Below, in pieces: positions 24,271 through 35,480 of a stretch of 64,000 nucleotides of DNA. The stretch lies in the NCBI RefSeq assembly GCF_000264995.1, contig NW_006767443.1, positions 807,355 through 871,354 of the forward strand, read 5' to 3'. Source of the DNA: Punctularia strigosozonata HHB-11173 SS5. Taxonomy: Eukaryota > Basidiomycota > Agaricomycetes > Corticiales > Punctulariaceae. The notes under the pieces are model-generated. The model was not told the origin of the DNA. It saw nothing but the letters and a program-made list of their open reading frames with translations, and did not search any database. Numbering within the stretch: position 1 is the stretch's first letter; each line of letters opens with the position of its first letter. The translations under genes and the position numbers were made by a program.

Positions 24271-24308
24271 TCGACCATGTATGGACTCATGAGTCCATAC
24301 ATGGTCGA
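24271..24308. repeat. Perfect 38-bp palindrome without spacer
   Basis: Bases 24271-24308 equal their own reverse complement, with centre ACTCATGAGT. The arms are 19 bp with no loop, so the DNA could extrude a cruciform, though a transcript could not form a normal hairpin loop. It lies 72 bp upstream of tRNA-Asn. Flanking bases do not extend the symmetry. Confidence 0.9.
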
Positions 24309-24379
24309 CGTCAAGGCCGAAGAAAGCCGAATGTAGCGCAGAACAATTTATATAAATGCGAATTAGTCTCTCTTACATG

Positions 24380-24464
24380 TGCCCCATGGCTGAGTTGGTT
24401 ACAGCGTCCGACTGTTATTCGTAACGGCATCGGAAGGTCGTGAGTTCGAGCCTCACTGGGGCAG
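24380..24464 (+). tRNA. tRNA-Asn (anticodon GTT) with 11-nt intron
   Basis: The acceptor stem TGCCCCA pairs fully with TGGGGCA, with discriminator G at 24464. The D stem is GCTG/CAGC, the anticodon stem TCCGA/TCGGA and the T arm GTGAG-TTCGAGC-CTCAC. The anticodon GTT occupies 24414-24416, A37 follows, and an 11-nt intron lies at 24418-24428, one base 3' of the anticodon as in eukaryotic tRNAs. The mature length is 74 nt before CCA. Confidence 0.95.
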
Positions 24465-24576
24465 TAAGTTTTGCTTCATGCCTCTCCTCCTTACCTACGG
24501 CGTACTGTGACTGTAACGAATCCATTGCGGTAGGGTATACGGCAGATCTATACTCCGTTCTGCACCCCGATCGTAC

Positions 24577-24921
24577 TAAGGTAAGGTAGGGCTCATGCAA
24601 ACTGTAGGAGATCACATGCTCAAATCTGTGGCGTCCCGAGGGGGGTTGGCGCATCCCAGACAGCAACGCGACCAATCACAGCGCTGGATTTCTTTGAGTT
24701 CCCACGATAAGGGGAGACTACACACTTCATTACACATTTCTTAGCACCTTGGCCATGATTCGGTCAGCATAGAGTTCTAGGAAAACAGCCGGGCAAGCTT
24801 CCCATGCTTTTGGATTCCTGCAAAAATGTGTATTGCAGCCGGAATGAGACTGAGACGGCCGTATACCCGCAAAAGTGGCCACGTGATCTCCTACAGTTTG
24901 CATGAGCCCTACCTTACTTAG
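24577..24921. mobile_element. 345-bp MITE-like element with 35-bp perfect terminal inverted repeats
   Basis: Bases 24581-24615 and 24883-24917 are perfect reverse complements over 35 bp, extended a few bases outward as CTAAG with a one-base shift. The roughly 270 bp between them code for nothing recognisable. The structure is that of a non-autonomous DNA transposon, a different family from the 114-bp elements. A clear target-site duplication is not visible. It begins just over 110 bp downstream of tRNA-Asn. Confidence 0.7.
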
Positions 24922-25324
24922 CTGCCATGCAAATCCTGATTGATATCACGTGGCTGCCAAAAATGGCTTCAAATTTCATCTGCTCTTGCAGTTTTACTCT
25001 TTCTCCGGAGTCGTAACCTATGATCCCTAGTAATGAACTGTATCTAGACAATAAAGGTCGCGCATTGGTGATCGTGCTTAATCTGCAGGAGGAGAAGCAG
25101 TCAATCATATCATGTGACATCGGTCAAGATTTGCATGACAGCTACCTGAGCTCACAGTCCTATCGGACAGCGATGTGATACCAGCTACGTTCAGCATTGC
25201 AAATGATAAGCACTAGCGAAGAGTGTGTCGAAGCTGTCAAAGTACTCTATGAGATATGGACAAGCCGCCTTGTAGCAGCTTCAGCAACTTCCGTGCTTGA
25301 GTCGCAAGTACGTATATAACGTAA
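24922..25324. other. Spacer between two repeat elements
   Basis: No gene was recognised. The sequence is A/T-rich. Confidence 0.45.
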
Positions 25325-25326
25325 TA

Positions 25327-25559
25327 GAGAGCTTTCAATTTCGATATATATCGAAACTTTGATATCCCGCGGCCAAAACGCGCGCCAAATCGAGGGATTT
25401 GAATACGAAAGCTCGATATATATCGACTTTGAAAGCTGTCTATTCAAATCCCTCGATTTGGCGCGCGTTTTGGCCGCGGGATATTAAAGTCTCGATATAT
25501 ATCGAAATTGAAAGCTCTCTAATACGAAAGCTCGATATATATCGATTTTGAAAGCTGTC
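25327..25559. mobile_element. Rearranged cluster of family-1 MITEs
   Basis: A complete 114-bp copy in minus orientation occupies 25327-25440, flanked by TA. It is followed by a 77-bp piece in plus orientation (25443-25519) that lacks the left end, and then a 38-bp piece in minus orientation (25522-25559) that is exactly the missing end inverted. The two pieces together make one unit cut at an internal TA. Copy 1 of the family is at 13001-13114. Confidence 0.75.
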
Positions 25560-25561
25560 TA

Positions 25562-26422
25562 ATGTCGGTGGGCCGAGTATACCGATCCCCGACGCCTGAC
25601 AATAACCTTACATAATTGTGTTCCGCACGAAACCAGTTTCTGACGTCGAGCAAGATACGTAGGCGCGAGTCGTTTGCGAGTGGATTGTTCGGCAGGAAGC
25701 TACGCGGTGACCACGCCTCGAGCGCGGGAAACAACCGCGAGCTGCCCGTTGACTGGCGACTCCACGTTGGCGATAGTCCTTGACTTCAACCAGCTTCATT
25801 CCTGCCTATCGATACCCGGATTCCGCTCCGGCCCATAAGTGACGGTCTCGACCGCTTCAAACGTGAACTACTTGATAATTCTTAGGGCGCCTGTTATGGC
25901 GGAGTCGTCGCTAATCCACGATGTTCGCTGTTTTCTTGGGCGGTGTGATACTACCCCCGCAGAGAAAGCAAGCGAGGGCAACGAGCTCCGTACATTGGCA
26001 GGTAAAGATATTATTGGCGAATGACCTCAGCTCTCACGTCCATGCACGCCCCATCAATCGAACCTGTACGCGTGCGCGCGAAGCTCCACTCCATCGCTTC
26101 CAAACATAGGACAACGGGTGTGTGTTTTTTGCAGAGCGAAGACCCAACAATATGCCGCAATACACCCCTGGCGACTCGCCATCCCCTCCTTGATCCGTTC
26201 GCGCGAATACATATGATCACAGAACCTGTTGCGATACATCCCGACTTCCAAGGACCGCCGATAGCCCTGTTCGTCCTTATCATCGTGGCAATAGAACCCT
26301 GTCTGGACGAAGGCACGGCTCTCTGGAACCTACGCCTCTAAAAGACCCCCGGTGGTGCCCTCGGGCGCATTACGAGGCCTGAAGGTTGCGGCCCTCCACC
26401 TCCGCTCTCCTGCACGAGCACC
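25562..26422. other. Upstream region of permease 1, nothing recognised
   Basis: About 860 bp between the MITE cluster and the permease start. Overlapping short frames on both strands show no protein signature. Confidence 0.45.
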
Positions 26423-28668
26423 ATGGCGAGCACCGTAGCTGACGACAAAGTAGTGGACGCCTCGAGCTTGGAGAAGGGCCCGGTCGACACCTCCTCAGAG
26501 AAGTCAGACCGTTATGCATTCGACGCCGCGGACCTCGATCGCGTGCAGCGAAGGCTCAGCCAGCGACACATACAAATGTGCGCATCTTACTACTTGTGGC
26601 CGGCCCGATTACGCTGATGTGCCTTCAGGATTGCTATAGCCGGCACTATCGGTGCGTTCGCCGGCTCCTAAACCGCAGCAAACTCTTAACGTGGTTGCTG
26701 GTTGTGTTACGCAGGTACTGGCCTGTTCTTGGGTGAGCGAAATCTCAGAGCAATCATTGTGTGGAGAGTGATTCATCGCCGAAGTCAGGCTCTGGCCATG
26801 CTTTGGCTGGTGCGGGTCCTTTGGGAGCACTACTGGCGTACGCTCTCGTTGGAACAACTGCGTATTCGTGAGTATATCTAATATCGTGATGGTTTCGTGC
26901 GCTGATAGACGAGCAGAACGCTGTGTTCCTTAGGGGAGATGACGTCGCACGCACCCGTCTCTGGGACATTCCCTCACTATGCTGCACGTTGGGTTGATCC
27001 TGCCTTAGGGTTCACGGTTGGATGGAATTACTACTGGTCGAACGCTATCGCCACACCGGCTGAGATCTCCGCTGCCACGATTCTGCTCACGTTTTGGGAT
27101 GATTCAGTACGTGCGAATCGTGAACGCTCCGTAACAGATCCGCTCATGCCACGCACAGATCAGCCACCAGTATGTATACACCGCCGTTTTGGTCGCTGCG
27201 ATCATCGCCATGAATTTCATTGGTGTTCGCTGGTATGGGGAAAGCGAATTCATGTTCTCCATTCTGAAACGTATGTCTTTCAACCTCCGTAATCCTCCTG
27301 TCAATGACAATCATTTCGCGGTAGTGCTTCTCATCACTGGCCTCATCATCTTGGGTCTTGTCATCGACCTCGGAGGGGCGCCCGACCACGATCGTCGAGG
27401 TTTCCGGTTCTGGGACGACCCAGGCCCATTCGCGAGGGCGGGGCTGGTGAGCAATCCCAATACCGACAAGTTCTTGGGTTTTCTGTCGGTCATCGTCCAA
27501 GCGGCATTCTCTTTCCAAGGGATGGAGCTTGTCGCCGTCGCAGCTGCGGAGACCGAGAGCCCGCGCAGGAACATCGCCACTGCGGTCAGGCGGGTCTTTT
27601 ACCGTGTCGTGATCTTCTATATTTTGGGAGTTTTGATCACGGGTGAGGAATTCATGCCGATGCACCGGAAGAGAGCTGACCTTGGAGCTGCGTAGGCATG
27701 ATTGTACCCTCGAATGACCCTACTCTCCTCCACTGTAAGTTCCACCTTGCAAGGTCTACGTTCCGAGGGGGCTAATGTGAGCATCAAGCGACCGGGACTG
27801 CTGCCGAATCCCCGTATGTCATCGCGATGCGACTTGCTAGCATCAAGGTCCTGCCGTCCATCGTCAACGCCGTCATCTTCACCTCGGCGTTCTCAGCCGG
27901 ATCCTCTTACCTCTATTGCAGTGCACGTATCCTGTACGGGCTCGGACTCCGCAGGCAAGCGCCGAAAATCGTCACCTACTGTGCCCCGAACGGCGTCCCC
28001 GTCGTCTCGGTCGCCATCACGTCGGCATTCGCGTTCCTCGCTTTCATGAACGCCAGCTCCGGGGCGGCTACGGTGTTTTCCTGGCTCGTGAACCTGACCA
28101 CCGTCGGCGGATTCTTCTCCTGGGGCGTCATGTGTTTGACTTACATCTATTTCCGTGAGTCTTGTCAGGCTCACCCCGTTTCTACGGTTGACATAGTCGT
28201 TTGTAGATCGAGGGATGAAGGTGCAGGGCATCGATCGCACGCAACTCGTATATCACAATCGGCTGCAGCCTTACATTGCCTGGTGGGGTCTGATCTGGAA
28301 CGTCATCTTCATCCTCATCAACGGGTTCGAGGTTTTCTGGTCGTTCAACGCGTCCGATTTCCTTACCGCATACATCAACATCCCGATATTCTTCGGTCTA
28401 TACTTCTTCTGGAAAATTTGGAAGAAGACCAAATTCTGGAAGCCTGAAGGTCAGTCGTCGGACACTATTTTGCCGTCCATGCTGTGCTGACAGGGCTCAT
28501 AACCATCGTGTAGAAATGGATTTTGTCACCGTTCGTATGGATGTCCTGTCTCGGGTTTCCTGCACTCATCGTACCATATCATAGGGCATCCCTTCAATAG
28601 AAGAGACGGAAACCCCGCTAGAGCCTGCACACACACTGGCACAAAAAATCGCGTCGAAAATATTCTAA
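26423..28668 (+). CDS. Amino-acid permease, YAT/AAT family (copy 1)
   Basis: Twelve exons (26423-26577, 26629-26651, 26715-26732, 26789-26867, 26917-27106, 27159-27270, 27325-27642, 27696-27734, 27789-28154, 28207-28449, 28514-28530, 28585-28668) give 547 residues. Twelve hydrophobic segments follow a ~50-residue cytosolic N-terminus. The first has the family signature IAIAGTIGTGLFLGSG, and the loop after it has GEMTSHAPVSGTF. The substrate-site region FSFQGMELVAVAAAETESPRR is also typical of Gap1-like transporters of the APC superfamily. The protein should be a plasma-membrane proton-coupled importer of amino acids. Copy 2 at 40366-42504 shares seven intron positions, and coding lengths match exactly between shared introns except in the first exon. 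Oxidase A lies 3.4 kb upstream and is divergent. Confidence 0.94.
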
Positions 28669-28875
28669 CCTCGTCGAACGCGATGCAGACGAGTTTCATG
28701 ACAACGTCAATCTCATGATATCCGGGATGATGAATTGCGAAGACAAAACCGCTATATACCTACAGATGTATTTGGTATTACATGGCGTAAGAAAGACTAA
28801 AACAACAGGGGATCAAATATGTGCAGAGATGCAAGGAAAGCGAAGTGGTTGAGAAGGTTCAGAGAGCGATCCAAA

Positions 28876-31800
28876 TTATCGCCACGTCTGTGACGGAGCA
28901 TAAGCAGTCGATGGCGTCGGAGCGTAGAAGGTCGACGGCGTCGCGACGTAGGACGAAGATGCCGTGACGTAGTTCGAAGGCGCGTGACTTGACATCGACG
29001 GCGCTAGACGCGGTGAGTGCGGTGGGGACTGCGAATTCGGGAAGTAGTTCGTCTGTGAAGGCGAGTTGAGTGACCCGGGAAGGTACAGAGGCACCGTAGG
29101 TAGGAGTTCGAAGACGTGTTGCGCTGTGGCGCGCGTCCTGCCTGGAGTCATGACGGTATCCGGGGCGTTCATCACGGCGTGAACGCGAGCATCTTGATCT
29201 GCACCGTCTTGCCATCCCTCCGGCCCCGGAGTTGTCGCGGGGAGGATATTTGCCCCGCGCCCGTCCCATATACATCGCACGTCGTTGCCCGGGATGATCT
29301 GCACCAGCCGTCCGTTCTCGACATGGCGGATCTCGATGAAGCGACTGTCGAATAACATGATGTACGGTGGGTGCCAGGCGGCCTTCTCGGCCGTGCCCTC
29401 CCATTCCACAGTGAAGACCTTCCGGCTAGGGTCTCCGTGGCGATCGACGTACAAACCAAATTCTGCCGGATAACAAATAAGCTAGGGTTGTCGCCGGTGA
29501 CGCTGGAGAGACCGACCGTCATAACATAAAAGAAACTCGTCTTCGTTCGACCGGAACATCCCGACAGGCTTGCACGATTCGCAGCGCTTCGCCAGCTTCT
29601 CCAACCGAGGATCATCCCGCTGTGGGATCGTCACGCTCTTGAAGCTAGACAGGGATCAGATCTAGAAAATACAACAGGTGACATCATGACATACTCTGTG
29701 AGATCCATGATCTCGAATCCTTTGGTACATAAGATAGCAATCTTCGCCTTGAGGAAGATCAGGTCGAAGGATTCGGATGGCAGGAAGAAGTCCTAGGTAT
29801 AGATAGGGTGTCAGCACCGTGCAAGACGTGGGGTCGTGTTGACTCACCCTGTAGATCCGGAACCATTCCGAGCGCTGCTTCCCAACTCCGAGGCGCGTTG
29901 TCCAGGAAGCCTGGGGTCTGGTCTTTTCGTTGATTTTGCCGATGACAGGCTCCAGCACACGGAAAACGGAGTCCAGCTGTAGATGACAATGAGCGCGGGC
30001 ATTACATCGAGTAAACCCTTATACTCACATTCTTTTTCTTCATGTAGATCACCAACGTACGTCCGTTGAGATTGCCCACACTGAAGAAGTGGACGTCTTT
30101 TGTCCCACTAAGCTTTTGAGGTGTCTGCGAGTTGTTTACGCTCTGCACGGACGAGGGTACGAGGGCCTCGATATGGTATGCGAACAATGACTGCGTCGTC
30201 GGTATGTAAACTTGCTAAGGGATGCCATAGCTAACACAATGGCTCACCTTATCTGCCAGGACCAAGAATATGCCGAAGTCTTCGAGCATGGCGCATTGTG
30301 TCACCATCTTCAAGTGCAAAACTCGGCGCAATGCTGCAAGACGAAGATAAGCATTCCCGTCGCCGCACGAACGAGCACGGGCTACTTACACCTTGCATCG
30401 TGACGGAATCCGATCCAAACACCCTCGGCACACCCAATCGCCATCAGTGCACGGCCATCGGCAGTATCTGCATAACTGTTAGCTACACTGGACACGCTGA
30501 ATGCAGGGAGGAGCGTACTGAATGGCACCGAACAGGTGACCTTGCCGGTGAACGTGCTGTCGTGGTTCCAGGAGGGCTGGGCAGCCCCGACCTGCATCGA
30601 AGGCACCAGGAAGGTCTCCGCGCTTAGCGTCTCAATCTCGAACACCTTGTTGTTCTCCTGCACGGCCTTGCGCAGGGTGAGCGCGTGGTTAAGCTTCTCC
30701 TGCCACTCCGTCCGGACCTGCGCCGAATCGGCGTATAATGTATACAAACCACCCATTCGCCCGTTGTGGTAGATAGTGCATGGGTAGACGGCGCGCGAAT
30801 CGCCGGCGCTATCGGGTCCGTTGTTGGCGGTTTCGCCTCCACGCAAGTTTCGCAGGAGACCGGTTGAGCGTTGAGTCGGCGGATCGTTGAAAGATGATAA
30901 GGTCAGGAGGTCCAATGGGATGGGCTGCCCGCAAGTTCAGCACGGCCAATCCCCTCCATATGACGAATACTCACTCTGCGCGTGACATGGTATTTAGTCA
31001 GCCCTTCCTTCTCTCGCGGCTTCGTCATTACCACTGGGCAAGACGTCAGTGTATGATACTTCAAACTTCGAGTTTGCTTACGGTAGTTGTCGAACAACAA
31101 TACGAAAAGCTCGCTCCATCCACTCCATTCGAAACCGCTCTCAGGCTGCCGCAGCAGTTTGCCAGCGTGTATCAGAGATCTGCTCTCATCCAACAAGTCG
31201 AGGTCCTTCGCACGAACCATGGTGAGCATCGCCCGGAAATGTCCCGTCCATTGACTCGATAACTCACGACGTATTCACCGGTCTTGAACACCAAGTTGGC
31301 GTTGTACCGCCAGAGCTCGACTTTCTGCTTCGCGGATGCGACACCGGGCTCGGTCTCCTTTCCGAGGGCCTTGATGACCTCGAGAAGTTGCGGGATTGCG
31401 TCCCGGTCGACGTGGTCTTCCGGCGTCTCGTCCAGGATGCCCTTCATTAGGAGCTCATACCGGAGCAGACGCGGGATCGGCCTGTTGATGAAACTCTTCA
31501 TATCCAGCCGGTGCGCGTCTGGGTGCCGCACACATTGCTATACGAAGACAGCGTGGTCAGCGTGGACCTCACAAGCGGGATCGAACGTGCGCGCTACTCA
31601 CATCCACGAATGCCTTGAATGCGGGATTGTTGCCCATCTCGTCGTCGATGCGGTAAGCCGCGATCGGGTAATTGGGTACGTACTCGAGGTAAGCCTCGCG
31701 GAAATTCAAGAACGCATCGAGCACGGCCTCTGTGATGCTCTTGATCATCGGGTGCTGCTCGCGCTGTATCTCGTGCAGGCGCGAGAGGAGACGTTTGTGG

Positions 31801-34800
31801 TGGTGGAAGAGCTCCTTGAAGTTGTGGAAGACGTCGTTGATAAATGGCTCGAGGCGGAACGCCGGCAAGATCGGCGGGTCGGCTGCGCGCAGAGGCGTCA
31901 CGTACATCTGGAAGAGAAAGTCGTGCTCAGCATGGGGACACTGATCATGTTGGAAACGAGAGACGGCCGTACATGCTCGATGTTCTCAAGATCCTTGACA
32001 TAGCCCATCTCGCCCTTGATCAGCTCGAAAATGATCCTTAAGCGTTGTCAACGCCGTGTCCTTCACGATTCAGAATGGAAAGGAGTGGTCTACTCACGCC
32101 TGCCGCTTCGCCTCCTTCTTCGGGATCGCGCTACGCACGTCCTCTGGGACGAGGTCGAACCACTCAAATTTGCCCGTCGGGCCCTTGCACATCGCGGACT
32201 GGAAGGTCCACAGCTGCGCGACCGTCTGTAGGCTCTTGATCGCCTGGATCGCCTCGAGCAAGAAGTCCGCATCCGGGTTGCCCACCACCGTCTCCTTGTA
32301 CACCGCATCAAGCAACACCGGGTACTTCTGCAAGTGCTCCGACGGCCGACTGAGGAAGTGCTTCAGGTCGAGCCGGCGCGATTCGGGGTTGCGCGCGCAT
32401 TGCTGCATAGATTGGCCGGCGATCAGTCATGCGTCTCGGCCATGCAGGATGCGGAACAGAAACGCACCTCGAGGAACAGCCTGAAGTCGACGTTGAACTC
32501 GATCTCCTCCTTCATCCGCTTCTCCGCGAGCGGTAGGTGTCCGACGTAGATCGGGTATGCGAGGCGGAACTCGGCCGCGGCGCCGAGGAACACGTCGCCG
32601 ATGCGCTGGATGACGGGCGCTTGTTCGCGCTGGCGGACGTACATCGTCTCGAGCAGCCGGCGGTTGCACTCCCGCAGGTCGAGCACGTTCCCGAACACCT
32701 CCTCGATGAAGTCGTCCACCTGGTCGCGCGGGATGATCGGTGGCCGCGCCGCGCGGAGCGGTCGAATGAAGAGCTGCGCGGTGGGCGTGTGAGAGGCGTG
32801 CGGGGAAGGGCTCGTGGAGGAAGACGTACCGATTCGACAAGGTCAAGATCTTGGACGTATTGGCGTTCCTTGCTGATGATTTTGTGGATGATCCTGAATG
32901 GTGTTTGTCGATACCTTACCAGAACCTTCCTGTCAATGGAGCACTTACGTCTGGCGGTTGACTTCGCTCTCCGGGAGCGACTTGAGCACCTCTGGCGGTA
33001 CCGTCAGCGACCAATCCTCCTTCTGCTCGAACGGTCAGCACTCTTCGCATGCCCTTATTCCGTACACTCACGATCTCCGGTGCCTCCGCCTGGACGGTGA
33101 TCGGCGGTAACATTGATGTCTCTTTCTATAACGCGACACCGAGTAACGTCAGTATTATCGTCGCACTCGGCTAACGCGACTCACCCTCCTGGGACACCCA
33201 AACGCGTAGCACGGCTCCCCATCCTCCGTGTTGCGCCTACACAGCGCCGAGTAACACGGCGTGAGCAGCGTCACTACACCAGTCGGAAGCTCCTCGCGTT
33301 CCATGGGCACATGCTCCCTTCCCTCACGCTCCTCGCCCGCGGCATCGTCCAAAAACATATACACGTCCTCCACCCCATCCTGCAACACACGTCCTCCCCA
33401 CTCCACCTCGTAGAAGAACAGCTGGCTCTGCAACGACCGCGCGATGAGCAGCGCCGCGCGGCGGTCGCTCGTCGATATCCCATGGTTGATGAGCAGCTCG
33501 CGCTGGATCTGCGCCTGGATCGTCGACACGATATCGCGGCCCGTGAACGCGCGCGGGTAGGGGATGCTGCCTTTGACGTGCGTCCCACGCGGGACCTTGT
33601 CCCTCAGCCGCACGGCGAGGTGCGACAGCAGCGCAAAGTTGACGAACCGCGTCTCGTCGTCCTCGTCCTCGCTCAAAAAGTCGTCGTCGTACTCGTCCTC
33701 GTCCGCGCCGAGCTCGTGCACGCCCAGCGCGCCGGCCGGAGCGAGCTCGACGCCCTCGCGCCGCGCCTTGGACGCGACGAGCGCCTCGAGCTCGGACGGC
33801 GCGCGCTCGGCGGCGGGAGAGGGGTAATAGTTGATCGAGCCCATCGTGTCCGAGAGCGCGAAGGATGCCTGCGGGCGGAGGCTCGGCATCGCGTCTGGTG
33901 AGGGCTGCGCGAGGTAGGACGAGCCGCGCTCGAGGTCGATCGAAGTCGCGAGCGAGGACGAGGGCCCGCCGCGGCGGATCGAGGAGGAGCCGGCGGAGGT
34001 GTTGCGGTAGACGCTGCCCTGGGACGACGCCGACGCCGAACGGCCGAGATCTGCACGCGCGGGCCGATGTCAGCTTAGTCGTCGCGAAGGCAGGGGAAAC
34101 ATACACGAATCGGGCGAAGAGAGGCTCGACGAATGGTGCTCGAAGGATGGCCTGGACTGCGCGCCGGGTACGAGGGACGACGAGCGTGCGGGGTGCGGCC
34201 CGCCGCCCTCCGGGTGCGCGTATAGCCCGTTGCTGGGCGGTCGGCTCGAGTACGGGCTGTAGCCCGGGTCGCCCGCGGCGCTGATGTCGGGCACGGGCAT
34301 GCCGTACGCGTGCTGGACCGGGTGCGAGTGCGACTGGCTGTACGCGTGCGAGGGCGCGGCCGGCGGGTGCGAGGGCGCGGGGCTGGGCGACGAGGCAGGG
34401 CGGGAGGCGTACCCCGGCCGCGGTGAGGAGGGTAGGCCGCCAGCGCGAGAGGAGGAAACGCTGGTGAACATACGAAGAGGGTTAACGCGAGCCAATGGGA
34501 TACGGGGAATGGGTACGTACCTGAGGCGGGTCGAGTCCCCGTTGGCGAGGTAGGGTTGCGGCTCGGGCATCGATGGGCTTGGTGCCATGGCTATTGAGGG
34601 TGATGGGCCGGAGCCCGGCGGGCGGGGCAACGGGCGGGGCCGCGTGGTCGGCGAGGTGAGCGTCGGCGAGATCTGGGGCTGGTATTGTTGCTGCTGGGGA
34701 GGCAGCGGCCTTCCGGGTTGGCTGTCACGCGGGATCCGCGTCTTCGCTGAATGACAGTGACAAGAAGCAATGAGATCGGGCGATGCGGTGTTCGTTGTGG

Positions 34801-35062
34801 ATTGCTGCTCACCTGGTGGCGGGTTTGCGCGCGGGGGCTCGGCAGGCGGCTCGTCTACGCCGTAGCTGTTGATCAACGAGTCGAGGTCGCGCTCGCTCGT
34901 GTTCCGCGGGAGGGCAGCGCTGGCGTATGGATGGGCGGGCACCGTCGTCGTCGTCGTCGTAGCCTCGTCCTCGGCAGCGAAGGTGGCCCACACCTGGTTA
35001 TAGAGTTGCTGAAGGTCGTCCTCGCCCGGCGCGCGGGCGGCGGCTGCCGCTGCTGTTGACAT
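28876..35062 (-). CDS. Rom2-like Rho1 GEF: DEP, two tandem DH domains, PH, CNH
   Basis: Twenty-two exons give 1665 residues: 34813-35062, 34521-34746, 34105-34460, 33185-34050, 33072-33125, 32949-33022, 32830-32893, 32468-32773, 32098-32402, 31973-32036, 31602-31907, 31268-31537, 31082-31205, 30975-31033, 30519-30924, 30390-30467, 30248-30333, 30029-30190, 29848-29976, 29695-29792, 29517-29644, 28876-29462. Residues 1-400 are Pro/Ser-rich. A DEP domain starts near 411. DH1 spans about 610-834 and DH2 about 834-1047, each with the RQYVQDL or MGYVKDL opening and a LDxKxFxxRP helix. PH follows to about 1225, CNH to about 1580, and a Ser/Pro tail ends the protein. The family loads GTP on Rho1 for wall synthesis. 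The doubled DH is unusual compared with yeast Rom2. Confidence 0.9.
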
Positions 35063-35480
35063 GGTGTCGGTAGTCCGTGGGTGTTGCCGGGTGCGCTACG
35101 TGTGGTCGCCCTGAACTCGTCGGGGAAGCTGTCGTGACTTGGGGTGAAGCTATACAGATGCGGTCCCGTCCGGCTCGGTTGCAGTACGCAGCCCCGAATC
35201 TCCTCCTGTGCAGTGACGAACCCCTCGTGCCGGCGTCTAGCGAACTCGGAGAAAAGATCAGAGAAACTGCGAGTAAGCTACGGCGAACGGAAGGCAAGCG
35301 CAGGGCGGATCGTTGGGAGAGGGCGGCGAGGCGGGAGGCAAAGGCTGATGCGATTGCGCAGTGCTTGAATCAATTCATCATCAGGCTCAAGCCGAGCCCC
35401 GTCCTTTTCATCCCTGATCGCTGCTATTTGCAGCTACGACCCTGCACACAACCCGGCACAATCGTCGTAACAATCTATCG
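35063..35480. promoter_or_regulatory. Divergent promoter region, RhoGEF and tRNA methyltransferase
   Basis: 418 bp separate the two divergent start codons. A plus-strand open frame crosses it but has no independent support and runs into the methyltransferase gene in another frame. No TATA box was seen. Confidence 0.5.

Noticed and set aside
25247-25734. Short ORFs with RQLSKSIYIELSY-like ends
   Set aside because: These are translations of the MITE copies rather than conserved peptides of a gene.
29116-29355. Plus-strand frames over the RhoGEF and other long genes
   Set aside because: Antisense shadows. The minus strand has consistent splice phases through 22 exons.
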